This document shows, piece by piece, positions 1-10,909 of a stretch of 35,000 nt of DNA. The stretch is from Prorocentrum cordatum (Eukaryota > Sar > Dinophyceae > Prorocentrales > Prorocentraceae): contig CAUYUJ010014260.1 in the NCBI GenBank assembly GCA_963575745.1, positions 1,054,287-1,089,286 on the forward strand, in the 5' to 3' direction. The first letter of the stretch is position 1, and every line of letters starts with the position of its first letter. The notes below the pieces were generated by a model. The model was not told where the DNA came from. It did no database searches and saw nothing but the letters and a program-made list of their open reading frames with translations. The translations under genes were made by a program, and so were the position numbers.

Positions 1-323
1 AGCATTCGCACAAACATCGTGCACTCGAGCTCCCCAGAGATGGGATGGCAGCGTGCCCAGCCTGCATCGAGCTGCGAGCCTCTCTGCTCTGCTAGAGCCG
101 CTGCCTGTTGATCAGCTTCCTGCGCCATCCACGAAAAATTGTAGCCTTCGAACCCCCACTTGGAGGCAACCCCAAGCGCCTCCGTGTCCAACATCGAGAG
201 ACTCCGAGTCAGAAGGGGTCGTGCAATACAGCCCACGCATATAGGGCACGGCGGGATCAAACCGTGCAACCTCAGCGCTTCATCCAAGGGTGGGCAGGGA
301 GCGAAAACAAATCCTAGATCAGA
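1..323. other. Non-repetitive stretch, no gene recognised
   Basis: Short open frames occur on both strands, but none shows a recognisable domain and none is longer than about 70 codons. No tandem structure is visible. It ends where the first family A repeat begins. Confidence 0.5.
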
Positions 324-757
324 ATGAGGGGGCCGAACGGTCATTCACTGTCCCCGGGTGCGTGGCTGCAGTGGGACTCCGCGGTGCGGGTTGTTGTTGT
401 TGGTGATGTTGTTGTTGCTGTTGGTTGTTTATTGTTCGTTGTCGTCGTCCATCCCGCGACCTGGCCCGCGACTCACCCGCGATCCACCCGGGAACCAGCC
501 CGCGACCCACCCCGCGACCCACCTGCGACCCACCCGCGACCCACCCACTTGCATTGACGAAAAATTCGGCGCCTGCGGCGGGCTCGTTGTACCATTTGAT
601 TTAGTGTCGGCGCCTGCGGCAGGCTTCTTCAGAGCCTCGGCTGCCGACGACCCCGCCGCCCCCTCATTGTGATCCGCAACTGCGGGGTGCTATGCAAAAC
701 GCATAATTAATGAAAGAGTAGCGCCATGCGACTTTGCGCGCAACGCTCTCACTCAAC
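324..757 (+). repeat. Family A interspersed repeat, complete-looking copy
   Basis: Four modules occur in order. A core of about 70 bp (326-394) contains GGGTGCGTGGCTG. A TTG-rich run follows (395-445). Next is an 11-bp tandem array of the CGACCCACCCG type (about 455-545). The tail holds two GCGCCTGCGGC units, then a GAGCCTCGGCTGCC segment and GGGGTGCTATGCAAAACGCAT, ending near 757. The same tail end occurs at 8,540-8,610, which defines the 3' boundary. No protein is encoded; the open frames here are compositional. Non-autonomous mobile origin is inferred from dispersal on both strands. Confidence 0.8.
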
Positions 758-1862
758 CGCAAATAGAAAACACATTTCACCCGCCCGCGAGCGTAATCGC
801 AACCGCAACCGCACCTAGAGGACACCTTTCACCCCGCCCGCGGGCGCAGCCGCAACCGCAACCTCACCTAAAAAACACAATTCAATCCGCCCGCGGGCAC
901 AACCGCAACCGCGACCGCAACCGCATTCGCAACCGGAAATAGAGGACAAATTTCAACCCGCCCGCGTGCGCGACCGCAACCGCAACGGCAACTAAAAAAC
1001 ACATTTCAACCCGCCCGCGGGCGCAACCGCATTCGCAACCGCAACTAGAAGACACATTTCAACCCGCCCGCAAGCGCAACCGCAACCGCAACTAAAAGAC
1101 ACATTTCACCCGGGCCCGCGGGCGCAACCGCAACCGCAACCGCACCTAAGAAACACCTTTCACCGCGCCCGCGGACGCAACCGCAACCGAAACCGCAACT
1201 AAAAGACACATTTCACCCGGCCCGCGGGCGCAACCGCAACAGCAACTAAAGAACACAATTCAACCCGCCCACAGGTGCAACCGCAACCGCAACTGGAAGA
1301 CACATTTCTACCCGCTCGCGGGGACAACCGCAACCGCAACTAAAGAACACATTTCAACCCGCCCACGGGCGCAACCGCAACCGCAACTGGAGGATACATT
1401 TCTACCCGCCCGCGGGCGCAACCGCAACCGCAACTAAAAGACACATTTTACCCCGCTCGCGGGCGCAACCGCAACCGCAACCGCAACTTTCACCCCGCCC
1501 GCGGACGCAACCGCAACCGAAACCGCACCTAAACGACACCTTTCACCCCGCCCGCGGGCGCAACCGCAACCGCAACCGCACCTAGAGAACACACTCCAAC
1601 CCGCGCGCAACCGCAACCGCAACCGCAACTAGAAGACACATTTCAACCCGCCCGCGGGCGCAACCGCAACCGAAACCGCAACTAGAAAACACATTTCAAC
1701 CCGCCCGCGGGAGCAACCACAACCGCAAGCGCAACTGGAGGACACATTTCAACCCGCCCGCGGGCGCAACCGCAACCGCAACTAGAGAATACATTACAAT
1801 CCGCCCGCCGGCGCAACCGCAACCGCAATCGCAACTAGAGGACACAGGTCAACCCGCCCGGG
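758..1862. repeat. Minisatellite, about 45-bp unit, about 22 copies
   Basis: The unit is roughly GACACATTTCAACCCGCCC followed by GCGGGCGCAACCGCAACCGCAACTA. Each unit combines a 10-bp palindrome GCCCGCGGGC with a variable number of CAACCG hexamers, so unit length differs from copy to copy. Copies diverge by point changes (ACCTAG, ACTAAA and ACTGGAG ends). No gene lies inside. Confidence 0.9.
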
Positions 1863-1959
1863 CCGATGAGGTGGACGAGGAGAAAGATGAGGAGGAGGAG
1901 GAGAACGCGATTCTCAGCCGGGACATCGCAGCGAGGAATCCCCATTCAACGCTGCTGCC

Positions 1960-2440
1960 TCTGATTGTCGTTGTTGAATTTTCACTACTGGAGAATAATT
2001 ATTGTTGACACCCCCTCCAGGGCATGCGGTGTTTTTCCATTGAAATGCCTTTCTCGGGGCTCGCACCCTGTTCTAAAACCAAAAAAGTTTTGGGTATCAG
2101 AAATGTGTCTGTGGCCACCGGTTTACAACAACAGCGGCACCCGCCTAATACTTCCTCAAAATGTGTTCCAAATCGCGCTCTCGCGCGGGATTGCCTCACA
2201 ATGTATTCAGGAATCGCGCTCTCGCGTGAGACTCCCATCCGTCCTCTCTTCCCTTGCCCCTTAGGCGCTGCACGAAATACACAATGCAGGCAAGGAAGAT
2301 ATACTCGCAAGGGGGTACGGTTGAAGGCGAAACATGCGTGTATCGATGGTTGGGGATACGCGTGTTGGATGGCTCGCGAGCAGATGAGAGCGAACAGTCT
2401 TACAATGAGTATTGTTATTACTTGTGGTGCGGCTGAGATT
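1960..2440 (+). repeat. Family B interspersed repeat, copy 1
   Basis: The 5' part (1,970-2,080) contains GAGAATAATTATTGTTGA and a GGCTCGCACCCTGTT motif. The middle has two tandem units of the ATCGCGCTCTCGCG type (2,170-2,230). The 3' part (2,279-2,435) contains GATATAC, GGGTACGGTTGAAGGCGAAA and GCTCGCGAGCAGATGAGAG. All three parts recur in the same order at 8.8-9.57 kb and in part at 2.5-3.18 kb and 12.27-13.98 kb. Confidence 0.8.
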
Positions 2441-2499
2441 TCCCTTTTAAGTAATATATATCATAGATCTCCCCAGGCACGGTAAACATCGCAGTTTTA
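2441..2499. other. Spacer between two family B copies
   Basis: AT-richer segment containing TAATATATATCATAG. No gene or repeat assignment. Confidence 0.4.
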
Positions 2500-3186
2500 A
2501 TATTAAAGTGGTCGTCCCAGGGCTCACGCCCTGTTTCTTTACAGAGGGCTGGGTGTCAACAAGCTGGCCCCCTGGCCCTTGACTTACAACAACAACGACT
2601 ACCGCCTGATACTCCCTCACAAGTTATGTCAAAATCGTGCTCTCACGCGGGACATCCTTACGATGTATGCGGGAATCGCGCTCTCGCATGGGGCGTCCTC
2701 GCAATGTATTGATACACCGCGCCCTCGACACTCAGGAATAACGCTCTCGCTGTGCATTGCCGCACGATGCGTTTGGGAATCGCGCTGTCGCTCGAGACTT
2801 CCTCGCAATTCCTGCAGGACGCACGCTTCAGCAACCCGCCTGCTCGATCTGGCCGCCTGGGCCCGCCTTAAGACCCGACTGTTAGCGTCTAGCCCGTCCT
2901 ATCTCCCCGTCTGGTTCTGCCACGTACGTTCTGCTCCTGCTACTATCTCTCGTGCTCCATCCTTCTCCCTCGCCCTTGTCCCTTCCTTCCATCCGTCCTC
3001 TCTTCCCCTGCCTTAGGGGCTGCGCGAAGTACACGTTCCAAGTAAGAAAGATATACCCCCCGCGGGGGCACGATCGAAGACGAAAAAGGCGGGTATCGAG
3101 AGTTTGGGGTATACGTGTTGAATGGCCCGCGAGCAGATGAGAACGAACACTGTTAAAATGAGTGTTAGTGTTGCTGATGCTGTGGT
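2500..3186 (+). repeat. Family B interspersed repeat, copy 2
   Basis: It starts within the GGGCTCACGCCCTGTTT motif, so the 5' end is shortened. Five or so tandem units with GCGCTCTCGC lie at 2,640-2,800. A C/T-rich segment follows. The conserved 3' end runs 3,029-3,186 and includes GCCCGCGAGCAGATGAGAACG. It runs directly into the TTG run of the next family A foldback. Confidence 0.8.
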
Positions 3187-3950
3187 TGTTTTTGCTGTTG
3201 CTGTCTGTTCTGTGTTGTCGTCCCTCCTGCGACCCAGCCCGCGACCCAAACCGCGACCCACCCGCGACCCTGCCCGCGACCCACCCCGCGACTCACCCGC
3301 GACCCACCCGTGACCCACCCGCGACCCACCCGCGACCCACCCACTTGCTATGTAAATCGCACTCGATTGGTCTCACAATCGATCAGTCGATCTCCCCCAG
3401 CATATCAATACCACTACCGCTCTGTCCAGTATACATAGCACCCCGCAGTTGCGCGTAAGAGCGGGGGGGGCGGCGGGAGCGTCGGCAGCCTGCGAGGCTC
3501 TGAAGAAGCTTGCTGCAGGCGCCGACACAAAATCATACAACGAGCCCGCCGGAGAAGCCGACGTTTTCGTCAAATCAAGTGGGTGGGTCGCGGGTGGGTG
3601 GCGGGGTGGGTGGTGGGGTGGGTGGCGGGGTGGGTGGCGGGTGGGTCGCGGGTGGGTCGCGGGTGGCTCGCGGGTGGCTCGCGGGCCATGTCGCGGGAGG
3701 GACGACGACAACGAACAATAACAACAACAACGACAACAACAACAACAACAGCAACAACAACATCAACAATAGCAACAACTATAACAATAACAATAACAAC
3801 AACAATAACATCAACAACAACAGCAGCAACAACAGCAGCATCAACAACAACCACAACAACGACTACAACTACAACAATCCGCACCGCGGAATCTCACTTC
3901 AGCCACGAAGCCATGGACAATGACTGACCGCTCGGCCCCCTCACTCTGAC
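3165..3950. repeat. Foldback family A element 1
   Basis: The left arm (3,165-3,345) has a TTG-like run and the 11-bp array in plus orientation. A spacer of about 90 bp follows. The right arm (3,430-3,950) is a family A copy on the minus strand: reversed tail (ATAGCACCCCGCAG), GGGTGGGTCGC array, CAA run, and the reversed core at 3,876-3,949. The two 11-bp arrays and the TTG/CAA runs are complementary, so a transcript could fold into a long hairpin. A poly-Asn or poly-Thr open frame across the CAA run is an artefact of the repeat. Confidence 0.75.
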
Positions 3951-4053
3951 CTATATCTTGGCCTCGCCATCCATTGGCCGACCTCAATACCAAGAGATCT
4001 TCCGATCTCACGAACTATCTACGTATCTACTGGTCTAACTACTCATCCGTCTC
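3951..4053. other. Short unique spacer
   Basis: No repeat or coding signal seen between the family A core and the next minisatellite. Confidence 0.4.
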
Positions 4054-4335
4054 ACAACAAAAACATTGCCACGGGACAACCACAAAACAACCACAGGACA
4101 ACCACCGGACACCATCGGGACAACCTCGGGGCAACCACGGCACAACCGCGCGACAACACGGGAGAACAGAAGGAAAACCGCGGGGCAATCGTGAATTAAC
4201 CGATTCGTAAGACCACCGCGCGACAACCACGAGACCACTGCGGGACAACTGCGGAACGACCCGGGGCAGCCACAGAGGAACCCTCGGGACACCAGCCGAA
4301 CAACCACGGTGCCATGGGACAACTCCAGGACAACC
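4054..4335. repeat. Degenerate GGGACAACCAC minisatellite
   Basis: Repeated variants of CGGGACAACCACG with a spacing of about 10-17 bp. Many copies carry substitutions. A short stretch of the same motif occurs at 8,615-8,655. Confidence 0.75.
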
Positions 4336-5810
4336 CACAGGCGCGCACACGGTGGCTGTCCTCCAGAGTGGCTATCGCCTCCTCTCCATCCTCCTCCCTG
4401 AACCCCCACGACGAAATCGCGTGCGGGGCCACGGGGGATCTGAAGCACATGAAATTCGGAAAACCCTTACAGGTAGAGCTGCACCGAGGAAACACCGAGA
4501 GGCATTGCGGGGGGTCCCGATCCGCCTGTCCCTGGCCCTTGCCCTGATCATCCCCTTTGCACCTTGCTGATGCCCACACTCCGAATGCAGCTCTTAGTAG
4601 TGACCGTGGCCTACAGTGGGCACAACGCTCGCCTCACAAGCATAGAAACGACACACCAATCAGTAACAACCGTTTGCGGAACCAACACGTCCGTACACCA
4701 CACCTGGATCCCACGAGTCGGTTTGACTTCTGCATGGCCGTATGCTTCCCTGATCAATGCAACTGACCTGAACGTCCTTTCTGGATGAGCTGGTGGGGAT
4801 ATCTGTTTGATTCGCGGCCCGCAAGGAAAAGTCCAGAGTCCAGGTGGGGATACGCGGAAGGCCAATAATTGGCTGGGATAGGGAGGAAAGGAACGGACAA
4901 CGCACAGCTCGGTTCAGGTGAAGCTGGCATGACAACAACGTCACGCATAGGTTCAACGCCTCGGCAGCCTATGCGTGGCTATGCGAGGGGGAAGATGCCT
5001 AAGAAATTGGATAGCGATCGGCTGGCTACAAGTGTAAGCCATCGGTCCAAAGCAACGGTAATTCATCCCACAGGTTCGGCGGTGAGGCGAAAGGCCACCC
5101 AGACGAACACCAAGCAAGAAAGTGGGGTGCAAGCAGGTTCTGTTTCAAAGGCACGGTACAGTCTCAGGAACAAGTATAGTGACAGGCATTGTTGCCGCAT
5201 AAGCAGGCCTGAGCCACGATGATATTCGCGCAGCATGGACCTGTGAAGGTTACCATGGGCTCTCTGCATGCGGACACTGTGAAGGCCGCTCAAGCCGAAC
5301 GAATTGCAATGATCAGTCGCGTGGTGGCTCGAGGGCGGAATCGTCGATCGACCTCGGGTGGCCAATGCAGAATGACCTTGCCGCAGCTCGTGCAGGCATT
5401 GGTACAACCCACCAAGTTGATAGGCTTACAACTGGCAAGCGTCGCAAGGATGCTGCATGGACTCGTGCTTCTTGTTTTGGACCCCGCTGTGCAGAGATCA
5501 CGCGAAGTGTCGAAACCCTCGCCTGACAAGAAACAGATCTGATCGCAATGCTGCGCTGTACTGACAGTGTCTGCGACGGCGGCGTTTCCGCCGATAGTGT
5601 ACTAAGCATTCTTCCATTCAACCATCCCCCCGATCGAAAATGGTCCACGGCCTGCTCACGCGATCTACCCCAAGACAACCCTGCAGATCGAGGGCGACAT
5701 AGAAAACCTCAACCCTAACCGATCGGCGCCACGGCCAGATCAACGGCCTGCTCCAGCACTCATCGACGGATCAAGGCCTCCAGAACCGTGCCTCTTCCAA
5801 CCTTCTCCGC
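4336..5810. other. Mostly unique DNA with two weak plus-strand ORFs
   Basis: This is the longest stretch without obvious repeats in the left half. Plus-strand frames 4,869-5,222 (117 codons) and 5,219-5,542 (107 codons) overlap by four bases and are not low-complexity. The first is basic and polar (Arg, Lys and Ser rich). The second has a hydrophobic segment with LVLLVLDPAV near its C-terminus. No domain is recognised, and minus-strand frames of similar length exist, so neither is called as a gene. No clear splice pair joins them. Confidence 0.35.
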
Positions 5811-5908
5811 CTCCTCCTCCTCCTCCTCGCCCTCGTCAGCATCAATATCATCATTATCATCCTCATCATCATCATCATCCTCATCATCATCATCATCATC
5901 ATTATCAG

Positions 5909-5944
<36 letters not shown>

Positions 5945-5990
5945 CCTCCTCATCATCATCATCATCATCATCATCGTCTTGCCGTCGATG
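5811..5990. repeat. Trinucleotide tract (TCC then TCA/ATC)
   Basis: CTCCTC changes into a near-continuous run of ATC units. The poly-Ser and poly-Met open frames through it are artefacts. Confidence 0.95.
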
Positions 5991-6202
5991 AGCCTCATCT
6001 TCTCATCGTCCATGCTTCTTCCATCTCCTGATCCCCGTCCTCATGTCTACCCATATGCGACCTCCCTTGCAACTTCGCAATGTCCCTTGCAACGACAAGA
6101 TGTACATGGCAACGTGCTGATTGCTGAAATTCAGACGCTTGGATTTTTTGCTGTTGCTCTCTGTCTCTCTCCTTCTCTCTCTCTATGTAACGTACATATG
6201 TC

Positions 6203-6410
6203 AAGGTGAAAGGGCCGAGCGGTACTTCAATGTCCCTGGGTGCGTGGCTGAAGTGGGATTCCTCGGTGCGGGTGGTTGTTGTTGTCGTGGTTGCTTTTGT
6301 TCTTCAATCTCCATTATGAAACAGTGATTATGTTGAACCCCCTAGAAGCGCCCTCGAACAACAATTACAACAACAACCACAACAACAATAACAACAACAA
6401 CAACAACAAC
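6203..6410 (+). repeat. Truncated mosaic of family A core and family B 5' end
   Basis: The core is at 6,206-6,275 (GGGTGCGTGGCTGAAGTGGG). It is followed by a TTG run and then ATTATGAAACAGTGATTATG...CCCCCTAGAAG, which resembles the first 70 bp of family B at 1,970-2,040. It stops at a CAA microsatellite (about 6,357-6,410). Confidence 0.65.
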
Positions 6411-6950
6411 GCTCCCGCTCGATATTTCCTATTGTTCTGTTCGGGAGCAAGGCTATTGCTCGCAGCCGAGAGCCGGCGTTCCCAAAAGACCGGCGCTCCC
6501 GCTCGATTTTTCTTTATTTGTTACTCAGGACCGGCGCTCACGCCTCGGCGCCGCAAGCGCCCCCCCAAAATAAACAACTAATCTCCCAGTTGAGGCTCTG
6601 GGGCTTTCCTAATCCATGTTCAACTTTAACTATTCGAAAACGACTATTGTGGGACACCCTACATCCGCACTGGCGCTCTCACGTCGGTGCTGGTTGCATT
6701 TCCTTTGATCATCGGGTTCGCGCTCAGGCGTTTCGGGGATGCGCCGAAACCAACCCCCCAACATAACTACAACGCCTCAACTCGGAAATTCCTCTGTTCC
6801 TTTTGCTATTCGGAAACAAGGCTCTTCTCGCCGCCGGAAACTTGCTTTCCAACAAAGGCGGCGCCCTCGCCCGATCTTTGCTTGCTTTGTACTTAAGGCC
6901 GACGCTCCCGCTCGATATTGCTTCTTTTTGTTACTCAATGCCCCCCAAAA
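6411..6950. repeat. Degenerate repeat with GGCGCTCCCGCTCGAT units
   Basis: Motifs like CGCTCCCGCTCGAT followed by a T-rich 'TTTGTTACTCA' segment occur at about 6,411, 6,494 and 6,905, with weaker forms between (GCGCTCACGCCTCGG at 6,535). Spacing is irregular. This looks like an old decayed tandem or family B-like unit. Confidence 0.5.
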
Positions 6951-7077
6951 AAATCCTGGGTCTTCCCTCGTCCCCAATTCCTAAAAATGCAGCATGCACT
7001 GTCGGAGGTCTGCATCGGCGCGTCCTTGGAGCGCTCCGCGTGCCAGGGGCGGCCCGAGAGCCCGCGGCGGCGATCCC

Positions 7078-7275
7078 GTCGTCATCGTCGTCGTCGTCGT
7101 CGTTGTCGTCATCCTCCTCCCCTTCCTCTCCACCTCCTCCTCCTCGTCGTCGTCGTCCCCCTCCTCGTTTTGCTCCTCCTCCTCCTCCTCCTCCTGCCCC
7201 CCCCTCGTCTTCCATCCTCCTTCCCCCTACTCCTCCTCATCTTCCTCCTCCTCGTGTTCTCTCCTCTTCTTCCTT
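7078..7275. repeat. CGT/CCT simple-sequence tract
   Basis: GTCGTC units are followed by CCTCCT units with interruptions. The Ser, Pro or Leu-rich frames spanning it are artefacts. Confidence 0.9.
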
Positions 7276-7730
7276 CCCCGAGGCTCATAAGTTCCTCGGG
7301 TCAAAGCTTTTTGTCCAAACATGCATCGAAGCCTCCTTCAAAGCGACACGCAATCCTCCAATTCAGCTTTACAAAATCACCCAAAAAGGTCCTCATGCTT
7401 CCCACAAGGTCGGAAGCTTCTCTGAGAGACTCTGGGGGTTTACCAGCGGGCTCCAGAGGCTGTCCAAGGGGCCGTAGGGGCTTTTCCACAGGATGCGGGG
7501 CCTCTCCCACAGGTTTTTGGCCACGCGGGCATGCTGATACCTAGAAGCAAGGCATGTGCAGGGCGATTGCGGAAGCGATGTTCCTCCCAAGCTGGAGGTA
7601 TTGAAGTGCCTCGGAAGAGGTGTTGTCAAGACCTCCTCGGATGGGAGACCTACGTAAACGAATATCCGCCCCCCCGTGTAAGAAAACATCCTCCATGAGA
7701 AACGAACTCTCATGATGGATGCGTGTTGCA
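7276..7730. other. Unique segment, no gene recognised
   Basis: Contains open frames under 115 codons on the minus strand without recognisable domains. No repeat of this segment elsewhere in the window was noticed. Confidence 0.4.
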
Positions 7731-8225
7731 TATAGAAACATGGAGCATTCGAGCAAAATTATTGTTGTTGATGTTGTTGTTGATGCCTGCTGTTTGCTGT
7801 CGCCGTCTCTCCCGCGACCCGGCCTGCGACCCATCCACGACCCACGCGCGACCCACCCGCGATCCACCCGCGACCCACCCGCGACCACCCACCCGCCCCC
7901 CACCCGCGATTCACCCGCGACCCACCCGCGACCCAGCCCGCGACCCACCCGCTTCCCACCCGCGACCCACCCACTTTGCTTTAACGAAAGATCAGCGCCT
8001 GCGGCGGGCTCGTTGTATAATTTGTGAAAATGAAGCGCCTGCGGCGGGCGTCTTCAGAGCCTCGCACACTGCAGACGTTCCCACCGGCTCCTCACTCTTA
8101 CCCACGACGGCGAAATTCGACATACCATTTGATTCGAAACCGGCGCCTGCGCAAGGGCTTCTTCGGAACCTCGCAAACGTCCGATGACCCCGCCGCCCCG
8201 CAACTGCGGAGGGATGCTAGTTGTG
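7731..8225 (+). repeat. Family A copy lacking the core
   Basis: It begins in a TTG run (about 7,757-7,800) preceded by ATGGAGCATTCGAG rather than the core. The 11-bp array (7,815-7,975) follows, then three GCGCCTGCG units and the CCGCCCCGCAACTGCGG tail. It abuts the next family A copy directly. Confidence 0.75.
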
Positions 8226-8612
8226 TATATCAATGTGATGGGGCCGAACGGTCATTCACCGTCCCTGGGTGCGTGGCTGGCATGGGATTCCGCGATACGG
8301 ATTGTTGTCTTTGTTGTTGGTGTTCTTGTTTGTTGTTTGTTGTTTGTTGTCGTCGTCCTTCCCGCGACCCGGCCCGCCAACCACCCGCGATCCACACACG
8401 TTCGTTGGAGAACATGTCGGCACCTGCGGTGGGCTTCTTGTATCATTTAATCTAAAATCAGTGCCTGCGGCAAGTTTTTTTTTTGTTCACATCTTGGAAA
8501 GCTGCCGACGACCCCGCCGCCCCCAACTCTTATCCGCAATGGCGGGGTGCGATGTAAAACGCATAAACGACCTGTAACGCCATACGGCTATGCGCACACC
8601 GCTCTCGCTACA
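8226..8612 (+). repeat. Family A copy, complete-looking
   Basis: Core at 8,237-8,310, TTG run to 8,350, a short 11-bp array (about 4 units), two GCCTGCGG units, the AAAGCTGCCGACGACCCCGC segment, then GGGGTGCGATGTAAAACGCAT and a final CGCCATACGGCTATGCGC segment. The same 3' terminus is seen at 690-755. Confidence 0.8.
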
Positions 8613-8700
8613 AAAAACCCACGGACAACCACGGGACGACCGCGGAACAATCCATAGCTACAGACTTCATTGACCCTCGAATTTCCCAATGTGTGTCTAC
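8613..8700. repeat. Short GGGACAACC minisatellite remnant plus spacer
   Basis: CCACGGACAACCACGGGACG resembles the array at 4,054-4,335. The remainder is unassigned. Confidence 0.5.
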
Positions 8701-9575
8701 CGTTATCAGAATGACGGGGCCGAACAATCATTCGCTGTCCCTGGGTGCGTGGCTGAAGTGGGAGTCCGCGTTGCGGATTGTGGTTGTTGTTGTTGTTGTG
8801 GGGCTCTAATTTCTTAAGAAGAATAATTGTTGTTGGTCCCCGGGTAACCATTATATGTTTCAGATGATGAAAGTGCTTCTCCCAAGGTTCGCACCCTGTT
8901 TTTTCTTCTTTTTTTATAAAAAGGGTCACCGAACTAGGCTCCTCGCCCCCAGTGTACAATAAACAACGGCTCCCGCCCCATACTTCCTCACCGTGGGTTC
9001 CCAAATCGCGCTCTCGCGCGTGACGTCTTTACAACTGCTACGGAAATAACGCTCTCGCGTGGGACTTGCTCGCGATGTATTCAAATACCACGCCCTCGAC
9101 ATTCAGAAAACAAGCTCTCGCCGTGGATGCCCTCACGATGTATTGGAGAATCGCTCTATCGCTCATGACTTCCCCGCGATTCATGCAGGATGCACGCTTC
9201 AGCAACCCGCCTGCTCGACCTGGCCGCCTGGGCCTGCCTTCCCGACCAGCCCGTGAGGGTCTACCCGCCCGATCTGCACGTCTGGTTGTGCCACGTGCTG
9301 TGTGCTCCTAGCCTCCGTCCTGCTACTCTCTCTCTCTCTCTCTCGTGTTCCATCCTCCTCCCTCCCCCTCGTCCTATGTTTCCACCCGTCATCTCTATAG
9401 AGGGGCTGCTCTAAAAAAACAGGTTACAGGTAAAAAAGAGTTATACCACTGAAGGGGTACGATCGAGAACAAAGAGACCGGGCATCGAGGGTTTATGACA
9501 TACCTGTTGAATGGCCCGCGAGCAGATGAGAGCGGACAGCCTTAAACGTATTATCGTTATTGCTGGGGTTGGTGG
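8701..9575 (+). repeat. Family B copy 3, led by a family A core
   Basis: The family A core (8,711-8,785) runs through a TTG run into the family B 5' end (8,800-8,905). Five tandem units with GCTCTCGC follow (9,005-9,160), then a CT run (about 9,326-9,345) and the conserved 3' end (9,419-9,573, including GCCCGCGAGCAGATGAGAGC). This copy shows that families A and B share one 5' module. Confidence 0.8.
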
Positions 9576-9599
9576 TGGTGCTGTTGTTAACTTTTTTGT

Positions 9600-9760
9600 T
9601 TCTCTCTTTCACGCCCCACATCTTCCACAGCTCTGATGTAGTATTGAATCCGCATCCCCTCAAGGGGGCTTTGACGGCGCCCATCGTCAAGGCCAGAAGC
9701 GCGACGACACGCAACGAAACTGACACGAAAATCGGCCCGCTCATGTGAGCGAGCGCACGG
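9600..9760 (-). pseudogene. Possible fragment related to the 29-kb ORF
   Basis: On the minus strand this segment reads GPIFVSVSL, then LALTMGAVKAPLRG. The C-terminal half of the ORF at 28,930-29,384 reads GPDFIVVSALTG, then LKGRKGAILKG. At the DNA level, CCGATTTT and GGCCTTGACG recur in the same order and spacing in both. The match is short and the flanks are repeats, so this is a low-confidence relic. Confidence 0.3.
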
Positions 9761-9815
9761 AGGAGGAGGAGGAAGAGGAGGAGGAAGAGGAAGACGGAGA
9801 AAGGCGAGGCGAGGG
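9761..9815. repeat. GAG/GAA trinucleotide tract
   Basis: GGAGGAGGAGGAAGAGGAGG-type run with interruptions. Confidence 0.85.
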
Positions 9816-10827
9816 AGACTGACAATGACGCTGTGTGTGTGCGTCCCAACGAGGTCCAGCCGACCATTAAATAGACAGCACACAAACGACCATTAAATGA
9901 AAGTGCGCAGTGCAATAAAAGAAATCAAACCGGCGTTAAAACTGTTAAAACAGATTGCGTCCATTTCCGCCGGAGGAGGAGGACGACGACGGCGAAGGAG
10001 GAGACCGAGGAGGCGGGAGACACACATCCAAACCAAAGAGCCTGCTACAGCCAACCTGGAGTAGGTGAGCCGCTGCATGCACTAACAAGCTGAAACAATG
10101 TAGGTCGATGCGCCCCTTGCGACCCAGGTGGCCACGTTGATAAACCTACAACGGAGGAGAAGAGGAAAGGGCAAGGAAACAATAATACTGCCATGCGCAC
10201 GCCGTCTCAAGCAAGCAACCCGCCCCAGGTGCCCTACAATGAAACGTGGCGGTGGACTGGGCAGCTTTTGCACACCAGTGAGAAGCTGAGAATCGGAAGC
10301 GAGGGCCCTACCAACAGACGCGGAAACGCGGGCCCAAAGCGGCTCCTGAGAGAGGAGCGGCTCCGTGCGCCGGGCAGCCAGAGGTCTGCCAGCATGCCCT
10401 GGCCGTGCAAGCGGCGCGACGGTGCCAATTGGAGCGCCAGGGCGCCCACACACCCTGGACACGAGGAAAGGGGGCAGAGGAGAGGCGAGAAGGCGGAGGA
10501 GAGCAGGACAAATGACGGAGACGGCTGCACGCTCAGAACGAGCGTCCTGGGCATCCACAGCCGAGAGCAAACCTGTCATCTCGGAGTCGGGGATCGGCAG
10601 CCCGATGCGGAAACAAAAAAATACGGCGACGGACGGGAAGAGGATGGAGGAAGCAGAGGAGAGGACAACACCCCTCCTCGAGCGCTGCGGGTGCCAGCTG
10701 TTCTTCGACGAGCGGCCTGGACATTCATTCCTCTGGCAGGACGCCGCGGGTTTAAACCAGAAGCCGCTGCCTCGCACGCCACCCCCACGGGGGGCCACAG
10801 ACCGGAGGGAAGCCCGGGAGCGCCCCC

Positions 10828-10909
<82 letters not shown>

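Noticed and set aside
758-1862. Possible CRISPR-like array
   Set aside because: Units are contiguous with no unique spacers, and the genome is eukaryotic in character.
3570-3923. Asn/Thr/Val-rich ORFs
   Set aside because: CAA/TTG run of a family A repeat read in different frames.
5710-5725. Telomere-like AACCCTAACC
   Set aside because: Single short occurrence, no tandem array.
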